Source: Pectobacterium brasiliense (lineage in GTDB: Bacteria > Pseudomonadota > Gammaproteobacteria > Enterobacterales > Enterobacteriaceae). From it: a DNA stretch of 64,000 nt. Shown piece after piece: positions 42,047 through 52,305 of this stretch; position 1 is the first letter of the stretch, and each line of letters starts with the position of its first letter. The position numbers and the translations under genes are program-made. A model generated the notes under the pieces. It was not told where the DNA came from, did not search any database, and saw only the letters and a program-made list of their open reading frames with translations. Where the stretch lies: assembly GCF_016950255.1 (NCBI RefSeq), contig NZ_JACGFN010000001.1:434001-498000 (forward strand), read 5' to 3'.

Positions 42047-42640
42047 TTAGGGCCTGTCGGAAGTCTGTAAGGCGAGCTGGTGGATGATGGCGGCGGTTAA
42101 CCCCCAGACAAACTGCTGCTGATACCAGGAAAGATAAACCCGATGGCGCTGTTGCTTGCGCTCGATATCCAGTGGGTAATAGCGTGTCAATGCGAAGGCT
42201 TCGTCCAGCGGCATTTCAAACAGTTCAGCGACTTCGTCTTCATTGGGATGAAAGCGAGTCTGTGGGGCGATCAACCCGACAACCGGTGTGACCTGAAATC
42301 CACTGACGCTGTCCAGCGGCGGTAATACGCCCAGCACCTGTACGTTTTCCGGTGGGATAGCCACTTCTTCCTGCGCTTCACGCAGTGCTGTTTCGATGAT
42401 GGAACGATCTTCTTTATCAGCCGCCCCGCCGGGGAATGCCACTTGCCCAGCATGCTTACGCAGTTCGGCAGAACGTCGGGTCAATAACAGCGTGGGCGTA
42501 GGGTGACAAATAATCGGCACCAGAACCGCAGCCTGACGCTGCTGGTGCACAGGCTGCAGCGATGGTGGAAGCTGTAACTGAAAGCGCGTAATAAAGTCGT
42601 TCAGCGCAAAAGCCGTTGGCGGCAAGGCGATCTCACTCAT
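42047..42640 (-). CDS. nudL: CoA pyrophosphatase NudL (Nudix)
   Basis: A 197-residue Nudix hydrolase of the CoA diphosphatase group (E. coli YeaB). The Nudix box begins GGAADKE and continues REAQEEVAI, with the CoA-specific LLTRRS upstream. It would cleave CoA to 4'-phosphopantetheine and 3',5'-ADP, helping control CoA levels. Its start overlaps the pabB stop by 4 bases. Confidence 0.93.
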   Translation of the reverse strand: MSEIALPPTAFALNDFITRFQLQLPPSLQPVHQQRQAAVLVPIICHPTPTLLLTRRSAELRKHAGQVAFPGGAADKEDRSIIETALREAQEEVAIPPENVQVLGVLPPLDSVSGFQVTPVVGLIAPQTRFHPNEDEVAELFEMPLDEAFALTRYYPLDIERKQQRHRVYLSWYQQQFVWGLTAAIIHQLALQTSDRP

Positions 42641-44079
42641 TTATTCGGTACCTGAATTGTCTGGGAGCCATCCAACAGGGGAAGAATGCGGCCCACTTTA
42701 TCAAATGTTTCCTGATATTCAGCCTGTTCCTGACTGTCGGCGACGATGCCACCGCCCGCCCAGCAGTAGATTCTTCCGCGTTCGGTGAGTAACGTCCTGA
42801 TGGTGATATTAGTATCCATAGTGCCGCACAGGCTGATATAGCCGACGCTGCCGCAGTAGGCATTGCGGCGCTGAGGTTCCAGTTCTTCAATAATCTGCAT
42901 CGCGCGGATTTTGGGCGCGCCGGTAATCGATCCTCCGGGGAAACAGGCGCGTAGCAGCGTGGTTGCAGGGCAATCTTCCGGTAGCTGTGCTTCAATCGTG
43001 CTGACCAGATGGTGCACTGCGGGGAAAGGTTCGACGACGAACAACTCCGGCACGCGGACGCTGCCCGGCACCGCGACGCGACCGATGTCGTTACGCAGCA
43101 GATCGACAATCATCAGGTTTTCTGAGCGATCTTTATTCGAATTAGCGAGCTGTACCGCCTGTTGTTTATCGGCTGCCGGGTCTGCGAGGCGCGGCAGAGT
43201 GCCTTTAATCGGGCGGGTTTGAATTCGGTGATTTTCCAGCCAGAGAAAACGCTCCGGCGATACGCTGATGACGGTATTTTCTGGCAGACGCATGAAGGCG
43301 GAAAAGGGCGCCTTATTGCCTGCTGACAGTCGTAAAAATGCCTGCCATTCATCACCATCGTAAGCCGCAGAAAAGCGCTGCGCCAGATTGACCTGATAAC
43401 AATCGCCCGCCAGAAGGTAGTCCTGTATTTTGCGGAATTTTTCGCCGTACGTCTCGCGTGACATGTTCGGCTGCCAATTGCTGGTGAGGCTGAAATCGGT
43501 TTTCGGGGTATCAATGGGCGGATTGGCTAGCCAGTCGAGCCGAGCCTGAAGGGAATGATGTACGATCAGCGTTAACGTCTGCCGATGGTGATCGGCAACC
43601 AGCGCCCAATCATATAGACCCACCGCCATATCAGGCAAATCGATATCTTGCTCGGCTTGTGCGGGCAGTGTTTCAATCTGTCGTCCCAGATCGTAGCCGA
43701 ACAGGCCAAGTACGCCCCCCTGAAAAGGGAAATCAGGATGTGTTTCTGTGGACAACGCGAGTGAATCAAGCTGCTCTTGCAGTAGAGAAAATGGATCGCC
43801 GTCTACGATGTTCGTTACACCGTCACGCATAATTTCCGTTTTGCCTCCGCGCGTGCAAAGTGTGACTCGCGGATCGGCAACCATAATATCGAAGCGATTA
43901 TGCGGATGATCGGCAAACCCAGAATGCAGCAACATCGCCCACGGCTGTTGGGAAAAGGGCGCAAAGCGATCGAGCAGCACGGTCGGGTAGTAAGGCAACG
44001 AGTGATAGAGAGCGGCGGAGCCCGTCGCGTTAGTCGAATCGCTGGTATTGGTTACGTGAGTCGTATTGGCGGCAGTCAT
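42637..44079 (-). CDS. pabB: Aminodeoxychorismate synthase component 1
   Basis: 480 residues; with PabA it converts chorismate and glutamine-derived ammonia to 4-amino-4-deoxychorismate, the precursor of folate p-aminobenzoate. The chorismate-binding domain has [35 protein letters not shown] and [11 protein letters not shown]. The N-terminal ~45 residues (Thr/Asn/Ser-rich) differ from E. coli and may be partly untranslated; the family homology begins near PWAMLLHSG. It is followed by nudL. Confidence 0.93.
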   Translation of the reverse strand: MTAANTTHVTNTSDSTNATGSAALYHSLPYYPTVLLDRFAPFSQQPWAMLLHSGFADHPHNRFDIMVADPRVTLCTRGGKTEIMRDGVTNIVDGDPFSLLQEQLDSLALSTETHPDFPFQGGVLGLFGYDLGRQIETLPAQAEQDIDLPDMAVGLYDWALVADHHRQTLTLIVHHSLQARLDWLANPPIDTPKTDFSLTSNWQPNMSRETYGEKFRKIQDYLLAGDCYQVNLAQRFSAAYDGDEWQAFLRLSAGNKAPFSAFMRLPENTVISVSPERFLWLENHRIQTRPIKGTLPRLADPAADKQQAVQLANSNKDRSENLMIVDLLRNDIGRVAVPGSVRVPELFVVEPFPAVHHLVSTIEAQLPEDCPATTLLRACFPGGSITGAPKIRAMQIIEELEPQRRNAYCGSVGYISLCGTMDTNITIRTLLTERGRIYCWAGGGIVADSQEQAEYQETFDKVGRILPLLDGSQTIQVPNK

Positions 44080-44221
44080 GTTTTCGTGTTGTGTCTACAG
44101 TGTGGCTATGTTGATAGCGCGTCGATTTTCCTGCCCACAGCGTACCACAAAGCAGAAATGCTGGTGTATGCCGAAGCGGGCATGCGATGATACGTGCGAA
44201 TTTACCAACCAGGAAATTATC

Positions 44222-44470
44222 ATGATTGCAGGTATGCCCGCGCTGACGCACAAGCAGCAGCAAGAGGCCGTTGAGCGTATTCAGGAACTCATGTCTGAGG
44301 GTATGAGCAGCGGCCAGGCGATAGCACAGGTTGCCGCGGAGATCCGTCAGAATCATCAGGGTGACAACGTCGCGGTGATGTTTGACGAAGATGATGACGC
44401 ATTTAATGAAAGTAATGACAGTGACGAAGAACACCATTTTGACGATGGTGAAGAAGAGGAAGAGCAGTAA
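44222..44470 (+). CDS. yoaH: UPF0181 protein YoaH, long acidic tail
   Basis: An 82-residue protein. The first ~50 residues ([21 protein letters not shown]...) match YoaH, including [16 protein letters not shown]. The rest is an acidic run of Asp/Glu with a few Asn, ending DDGEEEEEQ. As I recall, E. coli YoaH has about 59 residues, so the tail is an extension. AGGAAA precedes ATG 44222. It is divergent from pabB. No function is known. Confidence 0.9.
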   Translation: MIAGMPALTHKQQQEAVERIQELMSEGMSSGQAIAQVAAEIRQNHQGDNVAVMFDEDDDAFNESNDSDEEHHFDDGEEEEEQ

Positions 44471-44505
44471 CCATTCTTCCTCTTCAGATTATCTAAGACG
44501 ATAGC

Positions 44506-44850
44506 TTATATCGCTGCAATCGCTTTGATTTCGACTTTGAATTTCGGGTGCATCAGCTTAGCCTGCACGGTGCAGCGTACCGGTGCACTGCCCGCCACGA
44601 CCCAGGCATCCCACGCGGCGTTCATTGCAGAAAAATCATCCGCATCGACGAGAAAAATCGTCACGTCCAACAGTTTGCTCTTATCCGTTCCCGCCTGTTG
44701 CAGGATCGCATCTAACGCGGCCAGCGCGTTTTCCGTTTGCGCCTGTGCGTCATCATCCAGATTCTCCGGCACGCTGGTGTAATAGAGCGTATTGTTGTGG
44801 ATGACGGCGTCTGACCAGCGGGCTTCAGGATTAATTCGTGTGATCGCCAT
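44506..44850 (-). CDS. yoaB: RidA family protein YoaB
   Basis: A RidA/YjgF-type protein of 114 residues: NTLYYTSVPEN..., VRCTVQAKL (with the Arg that binds imine substrates in active RidA) and KVEIKAIAA. RidA proteins hydrolyse reactive enamines/imines. I start at ATG 44850 (MAITRIN) because it aligns with the E. coli N-terminus; neither this nor ATG 44868 has a strong ribosome-binding site. It lies next to divergent yoaA as in E. coli. Confidence 0.9.
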   Translation of the reverse strand: MAITRINPEARWSDAVIHNNTLYYTSVPENLDDDAQAQTENALAALDAILQQAGTDKSKLLDVTIFLVDADDFSAMNAAWDAWVVAGSAPVRCTVQAKLMHPKFKVEIKAIAAI

Positions 44851-45079
44851 GAGGTGGGGTTTCTCCATTGTGGTGATAATTAAAAATTGTGGGGATAGTT
44901 AAAATAGTGACATCAATCAATACCAGCCGCCAAGCCTAACACAGCAGATTGCGGCACGCTTTCCTGATTTAAGGTGGTAGCGTAGGGTGACTCTTGGCAT
45001 AATCAGCGCGATATTTTGCCACGACCTGAAACGGTTAGCGGCTTACAGAGACAGCATTCCCTTGAACAAGAGAGCAGGC

Positions 45080-46999
45080 GTGACGAACGATCGTGTAATT
45101 GATGATTTTGCTAATGACGGCGTGCTGGCCAAAGCGATCACCGGCTTCAAACCGCGTGAACCACAGCGGCAGATGGCGCAGGCCGTCATGCGGGCCATCG
45201 ACGATAAAACAGCGCTGGTGGTGGAAGCGGGAACCGGAACCGGTAAAACCTATGCCTACCTTGCGCCCGCCCTACGTTCAGATAAAAAAGTCATCATTTC
45301 AACCGGCTCGAAAGCGCTACAGGATCAGCTCTATAGCCGCGATTTACCGACGATTGCGGAGGCGCTGAAGTACAAAGGCAAACTAGCGCTGTTGAAAGGT
45401 CGCTCGAATTACCTCTGTCTGGAACGGCTCGAACAGCAATCGCTGGGGGGCGGTGATTTACCCGGCGAAACGCTGAGCGAACTGGTCCGGCTGCGCGGCT
45501 GGTCGTCGGAAACGACGGAAGGCGATGTCACGACCTGTTCAGGCGTCGCGGAAGACAGCGCGATCTGGCCGTTAGTGACCAGCACCAACGATAACTGTCT
45601 GGGCAGCGACTGCCCGCACTATAAAGAGTGCTTCGTGGTGAAAGCGCGGCGCAAGGCGATGGATGCCGATATCGTGGTGGTTAACCATCATCTCTATCTG
45701 GCCGATATGGTGGTGAAGGAGAGCGGTTTTGCGGAGCTAATCCCAGAAAGCGACGTTGTCATTTTCGATGAAGCCCACCAGATTCCCGATATCGCCAGCC
45801 AATATTTTGGCCAACAGCTTTCCAGCCGCCAACTGCTGGATCTGGCGAAAGACATCATCATTGCTTACCGCACCGAAGTGCGCGACGCCTCTCAACTGCA
45901 AAAAAGTGCCGATCGCCTGACGCAAAGTACGCAGGATTTTCGGCTGGCACTGGGCGATCCGGGGTTTCGCGGTAATCTGCGTGATGTGCTCGAACAGCCG
46001 TCGCTTCAGCGTGCGTTGGTGCTGCTGGATGATGCGCTGGAGCTGTGTTACGACGTCGCGAAACTGTCGCTCGGGCGTTCAGCGTTGCTGGATGCCGCTT
46101 TTGAGCGCGCCACGCTCTATCGCAACCGCCTGAAACGGTTGAAAGACGTGCAGTTACCGGGCTACAGCTACTGGTATGAATGTAATTCACGTCATTTCGT
46201 GTTGGCGCTGACGCCGTTGTCCGTCTCCGATCGCTTTCGTGAACTGATAAAAGAGAAGCCTGCGGCCTGGGTGTTTACCTCCGCGACCCTGTCTGTTAAC
46301 GATCAACTTTTCCACTTCACCGATAGGCTGGGGCTGGATAACGCGAATACGCTCCTGTTGCCCAGCCCATTTGATTATGCCAATCAGGCGCTGCTCTGCG
46401 TCCCTCGTCATTTACCGGAAACCAATCGTCCCGGTGCGGCGAAAAGGCTGGCGGCAATGCTGCGGCCGTTGATTGAGGCGAATCAGGGGCGTTGCTTTAT
46501 GCTGTGTACCTCGCATCAGATGATGCGCGATCTGGCGGCTGAATTCCGCGCCACGTTGACGCTACCAGTGCTGTTACAGGGTGAAACTGGCAAGGCGCAA
46601 TTGCTGTCGCAGTTTGTGTCGGCAGGTAATGCCTTGCTGGTGGCGACCAGCAGCTTCTGGGAAGGTGTGGATGTGCGTGGCGATACGCTCTCCTGCGTCA
46701 TTATCGATAAACTGCCGTTTACCTCACCGGACGATCCACTGCTGAAGGCGCGTATTGAAGACTGCCGCCTGCGCGGTGGTGAGCCTTTCGACGATGTGCA
46801 GGTTCCTGATGCGGTGATTACCTTGAAGCAAGGCGTGGGCCGCCTCATCCGTGACGTTGAGGATCGCGGTGTGATTGTGATTTGCGATAATCGACTGGTG
46901 ATGCGTCCGTATGGTGCCGTATTCCTTAACAGCCTGCCGCCGACGCCGCGAACTCGCGATATTGGGCAGGCGATTAATTTCCTGACGCGTAACACATAA
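45080..46999 (+). CDS. yoaA: DinG-family DNA helicase YoaA
   Basis: A superfamily-2 helicase of the XPD/DinG group, about 639 residues, with Walker A EAGTGTGKT, the Fe-S cysteine segment (NYLCLERL, TCSGVAED, DNCLGSDCPHYKECF), DEAH box FDEAHQIPD and the late motif GVGRLIRD. In E. coli YoaA pairs with HolC (chi) and repairs damaged replication forks. I start at GTG 45080 (VTNDRVIDDFANDG), where the E. coli-like sequence begins; an in-frame TTG at 45062 and a longer frame to 44987 exist. Confidence 0.93.
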   Translation: MTNDRVIDDFANDGVLAKAITGFKPREPQRQMAQAVMRAIDDKTALVVEAGTGTGKTYAYLAPALRSDKKVIISTGSKALQDQLYSRDLPTIAEALKYKGKLALLKGRSNYLCLERLEQQSLGGGDLPGETLSELVRLRGWSSETTEGDVTTCSGVAEDSAIWPLVTSTNDNCLGSDCPHYKECFVVKARRKAMDADIVVVNHHLYLADMVVKESGFAELIPESDVVIFDEAHQIPDIASQYFGQQLSSRQLLDLAKDIIIAYRTEVRDASQLQKSADRLTQSTQDFRLALGDPGFRGNLRDVLEQPSLQRALVLLDDALELCYDVAKLSLGRSALLDAAFERATLYRNRLKRLKDVQLPGYSYWYECNSRHFVLALTPLSVSDRFRELIKEKPAAWVFTSATLSVNDQLFHFTDRLGLDNANTLLLPSPFDYANQALLCVPRHLPETNRPGAAKRLAAMLRPLIEANQGRCFMLCTSHQMMRDLAAEFRATLTLPVLLQGETGKAQLLSQFVSAGNALLVATSSFWEGVDVRGDTLSCVIIDKLPFTSPDDPLLKARIEDCRLRGGEPFDDVQVPDAVITLKQGVGRLIRDVEDRGVIVICDNRLVMRPYGAVFLNSLPPTPRTRDIGQAINFLTRNT

Positions 47000-47115
47000 T
47001 TCCCACCTGGTGATTGCCGCATGGGTCTGACCGATGGCGGGAAGGGCTGCGGCACGACAGGGGCTTATGCTATGATACGGGCCATTAAGATTTATTTATC
47101 CTGCCTGAGGTTGGC

Positions 47116-47817
47116 ATGTCTACGCGAATTCTAGCGCTTGATACCGCAACGGAAGCCTGTTCCGTCGCACTCTGGAATGAAGGTGAAATTCATTCTCTGT
47201 TCGAAATTTGTCCCCGTGAACACACACAACGTATTCTGCCGATGGTTCAGCAGGTGTTGGCCGATAGCGGCCTGACACTCAAGGATCTTGATGCGCTGGC
47301 CTTTGGTCAGGGGCCGGGAAGTTTTACTGGCGTGCGAATTGGCATTGGTATTGCCCAAGGGCTAGCGTTAGGAGCGGATTTACCGCTGCTTGGCATCTCA
47401 TCACTGGCGACCATGGCACAGGGTGTTTTCCGCCAGACGCAGGCTACGCGAGTGCTGGCGGCCATTGATGCGCGGATGGGAGAAGTCTACTGGGGTTGCT
47501 ATCAGCGTGATGCTGACGGCGGCTGGCAGGGTGAATCTGAGGAAGCCGTATTGAAACCTGAACAGGTGCAGGCGTTAACTGCCGATCTGTCAGGCGAATG
47601 GGCTACGGTAGGAACCGGGTGGGAAACCTATCCTGAACTGGTCAGCCATGCTTCTCTGGTGTTAGCAAAGGGTGACGTGCTGCTGCCGCAGGCGCAGGAC
47701 ATGTTGCCGCTGGCCTGTCAGCTATGGCAGGCAGGCAAAGCGGTCAGCGTCGAGAATGCACAGCCACGCTACCTGCGCAATGAAGTGACCTGGAAAAAGC
47801 TGCCCGGCCGCGAATAA
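47116..47817 (+). CDS. tsaB: tRNA t6A synthesis protein TsaB
   Basis: A 233-residue ASKHA-fold protein (YeaZ) and scaffold for TsaD in making N6-threonylcarbamoyladenosine at position 37 of ANN-decoding tRNAs. The family's [19 protein letters not shown] start, [13 protein letters not shown] and MGEVYWGCY are present. It is essential in E. coli. slp follows about 100 bases later. Confidence 0.96.
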   Translation: MSTRILALDTATEACSVALWNEGEIHSLFEICPREHTQRILPMVQQVLADSGLTLKDLDALAFGQGPGSFTGVRIGIGIAQGLALGADLPLLGISSLATMAQGVFRQTQATRVLAAIDARMGEVYWGCYQRDADGGWQGESEEAVLKPEQVQALTADLSGEWATVGTGWETYPELVSHASLVLAKGDVLLPQAQDMLPLACQLWQAGKAVSVENAQPRYLRNEVTWKKLPGRE

Positions 47818-47914
47818 CAGAATGCACATTCGGCGTGAAGTATGCCCGTCATAAACAGCAACTTATTCGATGCTGAGCAGTCTAACTATCAGATATCTGA
47901 AGAGGGGTTGTGCC

Positions 47915-48538
47915 ATGCGTGTACAGATAAAAAGTATGCAAATGAAAAGTCTGTATCTGAATCAGAAAAAAGCACGCCTCGGTATAGTGGCGGCTACAGC
48001 GCTGCTGCTGTCAGGCTGTGTCACGGTGCCGGATGCGATTAAAGGCACGTCGCCAACGCCGCAGGACGATTTGGTGCGTGTGATGAATGCGCCGCAGATT
48101 TATGTCGGTCAGGAATCACGCTTTGGCGGACGGGTGGTCAGCATCCGCAATGAAGCGAATAAAACGCGGTTAGAAATTGCTAGCATGCCGCTGGATAGCG
48201 GCGCTAAACCGCTGTTGGATATGCCGTCAGAAGGGCGCTTTATTGCCTATGTGAATCGCTTTCTGGAACCTGTCGATTTTAAAGATCAACTGGTCACCGT
48301 TGTCGGGCCGATTGTCGGCACCGAACAGGGCGCTATCGGGGATAAACCCTATCGCTACGTCGTGATCGACGCACAAGGCTACAAACGCTGGAATGTCGTG
48401 CAGCGCCTGATGGTGCCACCCGGCGGCTATGGCCCGTGGGGATGGCGTGCGGGTTACGGTTATGGCTGGGGCCCTGGATGGGGATTTGACGGTGGGTGGT
48501 CTGGGCCGGCGCGAATTGAGAATGTCGTGACAGAATAA
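47915..48538 (+). CDS. Slp/YeaY family outer-membrane lipoprotein
   Basis: A 207-residue lipoprotein with an N-terminus longer than usual ([16 protein letters not shown]) followed by a hydrophobic stretch and the lipobox LLSGC. The Slp domain starts [21 protein letters not shown]. The C-terminal third is very rich in Gly, Trp and Tyr ([17 protein letters not shown]). I start at ATG 47915, with GAGGGG 7 bases upstream. It matches E. coli YeaY; function unknown. Confidence 0.9.
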   Translation: MRVQIKSMQMKSLYLNQKKARLGIVAATALLLSGCVTVPDAIKGTSPTPQDDLVRVMNAPQIYVGQESRFGGRVVSIRNEANKTRLEIASMPLDSGAKPLLDMPSEGRFIAYVNRFLEPVDFKDQLVTVVGPIVGTEQGAIGDKPYRYVVIDAQGYKRWNVVQRLMVPPGGYGPWGWRAGYGYGWGPGWGFDGGWSGPARIENVVTE

Positions 48539-48648
48539 GAATCGACTCAGCAGGACTATTGAGATCAGGCGACGCAGGTTGCCTGATTTTTTTTGAATAA
48601 AGAATAAATTAGTGATCGATCTCGCAACCTTAACATTGTTTGTTAGCT

Positions 48649-48665
48649 AACTGGTAGGCTGAGTT
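48649..48665. promoter_or_regulatory. FadR-like operator upstream of fadD
   Basis: AACTGGTAGGCTGAGTT matches the FadR consensus in the AACTGGT half and more weakly in the other. It lies 42-58 bases before the fadD ATG. FadR is encoded in the same window at 59320 and represses fadD in E. coli unless long-chain acyl-CoA is bound. Confidence 0.65.
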
Positions 48666-48706
48666 AAAATAATGTTAATAACAATAAGCCTCTGAGGGCG
48701 ACGACG

Positions 48707-50425
48707 ATGCCACTAAAAAAATATCTCGGGAGTGACGTCTTGGAAAAAATTTGGTTATCACGCTATCCGGCGGATGTGCCGGCGGAAATCGATCCGGATC
48801 GCTATTCGTCGTTGATTGAAATGTTCGAAAGTAGCGTGAAGCGTTATGCCGACAGACCTGCATTCGTCAACATGGGTGAAGTGATGACGTTTCGTAAGCT
48901 GGAAGAGCGGAGTCGGGCGTTTGCGGCCTATTTGCAAAACCAGCTTAAATTGCAAAAGGGCGATCGTGTCGCGTTGATGATGCCCAACCTGCTGCAATAT
49001 CCCGTTGCACTGTTTGGCGTGTTGCGCGCGGGTCTGGTGGTCGTTAACGTTAACCCATTGTATACACCGCGTGAACTGGAACATCAGCTAAAAGACAGCG
49101 GTGCCAGCACGATTGTTATTGTGTCTAACTTTGCGCATACGCTGGAAAAAGTCGTTCATAACACGGCGGTGAGGCACGTAATCCTGACCCGTATGGGAGA
49201 TCAGCTCTCCACGGCGAAAGGAACGCTGGTCAACTTCGTGGTGAAGTACATTAAGCGGCTAGTGCCTAAATACCATCTGCCGGATGCGATATCGTTCCGT
49301 CGTGTTTTGCAGGAAGGACGGCGTCAGCAGTATATTCGTCCTGATATCATCAATACCGATCTGGCATTTCTGCAATATACCGGCGGCACCACGGGTGTAG
49401 CTAAAGGTGCCATGCTCACGCACCGCAATATGCTGGCGAATCTCGAGCAGTGTAAAGGGGCATACGGCGCGATTCTGCAAGAAGGGAACGAGTTGGTGAT
49501 CACGGCGTTACCGCTCTATCATATTTTCGCGCTCACGGTGAACGGCCTTTTGTTCCTTGAATTGGGTGGTAAGAATCTGCTCATCACTAACCCTCGCGAT
49601 ATCCCGGCGGTCGTGAAAGAAATGAAGCAATACCCGTTCACGGCTATCACCGGCGTCAATACGTTATTTAATGCGCTGCTCAACAACAAAGAATTCCACG
49701 AGCTGGATTTCTCAACGCTGCGTTTAGCGGTGGGCGGTGGAGCATCGGTGCAGCAAGCGGTGGCCGAGCGTTGGGAAAAACTAACGGGTAAACATTTGCT
49801 TGAGGGATATGGGCTAACGGAAAGTTCACCTCTGGTGGCCGTAAATCCCTACGATCTCAAACATTACAGCGGCAGTATTGGGTTACCGGTGTCATCAACG
49901 GACGTCAAAATCATTGACGATGACGGTAACGACGCCGGGCCGGGAGAATCCGGTGAGCTATGGGTGCGCGGGCCGCAGGTGATGTTAGGGTACTGGCAGC
50001 AGCCTGCTGCGACGGATGAGGTATTAAAAGACGGTTGGCTGGCAACGGGTGACATTGTCACGTCTGATGATGAAGGATTCCTGCGGGTCATCGACCGTAA
50101 GAAAGATATGATTCTGGTTTCCGGCTTTAACGTCTATCCGACGGAAATTGAAGATGTGATCAGCCGTCATCCCAAAGTATCCGAATCGGCGGTGGTCGGT
50201 GTGGACAGTGAGGTCTCCGGCGAGGCAGTCAAAGCCTTTGTCGTCAGACGCGATCAGTCGTTAACGAAAGAGGAACTCACTACCCACTGTCGCCGTAATC
50301 TTACCGGCTACAAAGTGCCGAAAGAGATCGAATTCTGCGACGATTTGCCAAAATCTAACGTGGGGAAAATCCTGCGCCGCGAATTACGTGGCGATAAGAA
50401 GGCGAAGAAAGACGCTGCCGCCTGA
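48707..50425 (+). CDS. fadD: Long-chain fatty acid--CoA ligase
   Basis: Activates imported long-chain fatty acids with ATP and CoA at the inner membrane. It is an ANL-superfamily enzyme with the AMP-binding [27 protein letters not shown] and [10 protein letters not shown] motifs. From ATG 48707 it has 572 residues. E. coli FadD starts at TTG and its N-terminus MKKVWLNRYPADVP corresponds to TTG 48740 here ([14 protein letters not shown]), which has GGGAGTG just upstream; either start could be used. A FadR-like box precedes it. Confidence 0.96.
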   Translation: MPLKKYLGSDVLEKIWLSRYPADVPAEIDPDRYSSLIEMFESSVKRYADRPAFVNMGEVMTFRKLEERSRAFAAYLQNQLKLQKGDRVALMMPNLLQYPVALFGVLRAGLVVVNVNPLYTPRELEHQLKDSGASTIVIVSNFAHTLEKVVHNTAVRHVILTRMGDQLSTAKGTLVNFVVKYIKRLVPKYHLPDAISFRRVLQEGRRQQYIRPDIINTDLAFLQYTGGTTGVAKGAMLTHRNMLANLEQCKGAYGAILQEGNELVITALPLYHIFALTVNGLLFLELGGKNLLITNPRDIPAVVKEMKQYPFTAITGVNTLFNALLNNKEFHELDFSTLRLAVGGGASVQQAVAERWEKLTGKHLLEGYGLTESSPLVAVNPYDLKHYSGSIGLPVSSTDVKIIDDDGNDAGPGESGELWVRGPQVMLGYWQQPAATDEVLKDGWLATGDIVTSDDEGFLRVIDRKKDMILVSGFNVYPTEIEDVISRHPKVSESAVVGVDSEVSGEAVKAFVVRRDQSLTKEELTTHCRRNLTGYKVPKEIEFCDDLPKSNVGKILRRELRGDKKAKKDAAA

Positions 50426-50480
50426 CGATTTTCCACGAAAACGACTGCCAGAGAGAGGCAGGACGCGATATGATGTTTTC

Positions 50481-50508
50481 ACGCCGGTTTATCCGGCGTT
50501 CTTTTTTT
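50481..50508 (+). terminator. Terminator between fadD and rnd
   Basis: ACGCCGG (50481-50487) pairs with CCGGCGT (50493-50499) across TTTAT and a T-run follows. It ends fadD; a similar T-rich hairpin precedes rnd in E. coli. Confidence 0.88.
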
Positions 50509-50637
50509 ATGGCGAGCTTGTACTCGTCACCCTATGGGCCGTCGCTTGCGACGTTAAAAATGTCCGCCGGGAATTTTTTACGGCGATACGGATTTGACCC
50601 AGAACCGTAAAGTAAAAACAACCAAGAGAATGACGTT

Positions 50638-51762
50638 TTGAATTATCAGTTGATCACTTCCGACATCGGGTTACAACAGGTTTGCACTCAGGCGCGACGC
50701 TTTCCGCAGGTGGCATTGGACACGGAGTTCGTCAGAACCCGCACGTATTACCCGCAATTAGGGTTGATTCAATTGTATGACGGCGAACAGCTTTCACTTA
50801 TCGATCCGTTAACGATTACTGACTGGGCACCCTTTCAGGCGTTACTGCGTGACGAACAGGTCACTAAATTCCTGCATGCGGGCAGCGAAGATCTGGAAGT
50901 GTTTCTCAATGCGTTTGGCACGCTGCCGGTGCCGTTCATCGATACACAGATTCTGGCCGCATTTTTAGGCAAGCCGCTTTCTTATGGATTTGCTGCGCTG
51001 GTGGCCGACTACATGGGCGTGACGCTGGATAAAAGCGAGTCGAGAACGGACTGGCTTGCTCGTCCGCTGAGCGAAAAACAGTGCGATTACGCCGCTGCCG
51101 ATGTGTTCTATCTGCTGCCGATGGCCATTCAACTGGTGGCGGATACGGAAGCTGCAGGGTGGATGAACGCGGCGCTGGATGAGTGTCTCCTGCTGTGTCA
51201 GCGTAAACAGGATATTTTGGCACCGGCGCTGGCCTATCGCGAATTTGGCAACGCTTGGCAGCTGCGTGGCCGACATCTGGCTTGCCTTCAGCGTCTGGCT
51301 GAGTGGCGCTTGCGTAAAGCGCGTGAGCGAGACAGCGCGGTGAATTTTGTCGTACGTGAAGAGAACCTGTTGCAGGTGGCGCGTTGTTTGCCGACGTCGC
51401 TGGGAGAACTGAGCTCGCTGGGGCTGAGCGGCCCGGAAATTCGCTACCACGGCAAAACGCTGCTGGACTGTGTTGCACAGACGGACGGCCTTGCTGACGC
51501 GGATTGTCCACCGCCGGTGATTAATTTGATCGACTATCCCGGCTATAAAAAAGCGTTTAAAGATATCAAAGCGCTGGTGCAGCGAGTGAGCGAACAGAGT
51601 GGATTATCCGCCGAGCTATTGGCTTCACGTCGCCAAATTAATCGTCTGCTGAACTGGCACTGGAAATTAAGCGGACAAGATGCGGGAATGCCGGAAATGT
51701 TGTCTGGCTGGCGCGGCCAGTTATATGGCAATGAACTGCGTGAAATTGTGCAGGGTTATTAA
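50638..51762 (+). CDS. rnd: Ribonuclease D, TTG start
   Basis: A 374-residue 3'-5' exoribonuclease of the DEDD family that trims tRNA and other small RNA ends. Asp28 and Glu30 are in ALDTEFVRTRTYYPQ, and the later EDLEVF and YAAADVFYLLP carry the other acidic residues; an HRDC domain follows (about 210-290). The start is TTG 50638, as in E. coli rnd; the coding frame has no ATG nearby. The upstream region is T-rich. Confidence 0.96.
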   Translation: MNYQLITSDIGLQQVCTQARRFPQVALDTEFVRTRTYYPQLGLIQLYDGEQLSLIDPLTITDWAPFQALLRDEQVTKFLHAGSEDLEVFLNAFGTLPVPFIDTQILAAFLGKPLSYGFAALVADYMGVTLDKSESRTDWLARPLSEKQCDYAAADVFYLLPMAIQLVADTEAAGWMNAALDECLLLCQRKQDILAPALAYREFGNAWQLRGRHLACLQRLAEWRLRKARERDSAVNFVVREENLLQVARCLPTSLGELSSLGLSGPEIRYHGKTLLDCVAQTDGLADADCPPPVINLIDYPGYKKAFKDIKALVQRVSEQSGLSAELLASRRQINRLLNWHWKLSGQDAGMPEMLSGWRGQLYGNELREIVQGY

Positions 51763-51777
51763 TCACCGATAAACACG

Positions 51778-51837
51778 TCTTATCAATACGCCTTATTTGC
51801 TGTGATGATGCAATCATGAAAAAAAGCAGCAAATAGG
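51778..51837. repeat. Imperfect inverted repeat after rnd
   Basis: TTATCA..TATTTGCTG on the left answers CAGCAAATA..TGATAA on the right, with a small insertion in the left arm. The centre is A-rich. It may be the rnd terminator but lacks a clean T-run. Confidence 0.4.
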
Positions 51838-51955
51838 GTGATAAGAATACGGTGAAAAACAAAAGTAAGAAATAAAAGACTGGCTAAATATACAGTCTAA
51901 TGTGAATCATTCAGGTATTATGCAGGTGGAACGGAGATCCAGAAATACCGATGAT

Positions 51956-51971
51956 TGACTGACGTCAGTCA
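51956..51971. repeat. 16-base perfect palindrome near minE
   Basis: TGACTGACGTCAGTCA is symmetrical through its centre with no spacer. It lies about 60 bases beyond the minE stop, between rnd and minE. Confidence 0.6.
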
Positions 51972-51992
51972 TTTGAATGTATGCTGAATAGA

Positions 51993-52018
51993 TATCCCCT
52001 GCGTAAAAGCAGGGGATA
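51993..52018 (-). terminator. Hairpin after minE
   Basis: A 10-bp perfect stem (51993-52002 with 52009-52018) lies 15 bases after the minE stop; no T-run follows. Confidence 0.55.
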
Positions 52019-52032
52019 CTAAAGCAGAAAAA

Positions 52033-52302
52033 TCATTTAGGCGTTTCTTCCGCTTCCGGTAATGTAACGTTCAACTCAAGCACGGAAATATCATCTCCTT
52101 TTTGCTCAAGCTGAACCGTCACCATCTCAGGATCAATCTGTACATATCTACAGATAACCTCAAGAATGTCTCGCTTTAATTGCGGCAGATAATGGGGCTC
52201 GCTATCTCCCCGGCGTCGCTCCGCGACAATAATTTGCAGCCGTTCCTTGGCAATATTGGCTGTCGTTTTTTTGCGGGACAGAAAGAAGTCCAGTAAAGCC
52301 AT
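52033..52302 (-). CDS. minE: Cell division topological specificity factor MinE
   Basis: An 89-residue protein that activates MinD ATPase and drives pole-to-pole oscillation of MinCD. The N-terminal [22 protein letters not shown] is the membrane/MinD-binding anti-MinCD region; the remainder is the dimerising topological domain. It is the last gene of minCDE and starts 3 bases after minD. Confidence 0.97.
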   Translation of the reverse strand: MALLDFFLSRKKTTANIAKERLQIIVAERRRGDSEPHYLPQLKRDILEVICRYVQIDPEMVTVQLEQKGDDISVLELNVTLPEAEETPK

Positions 52303-52305
52303 AAT

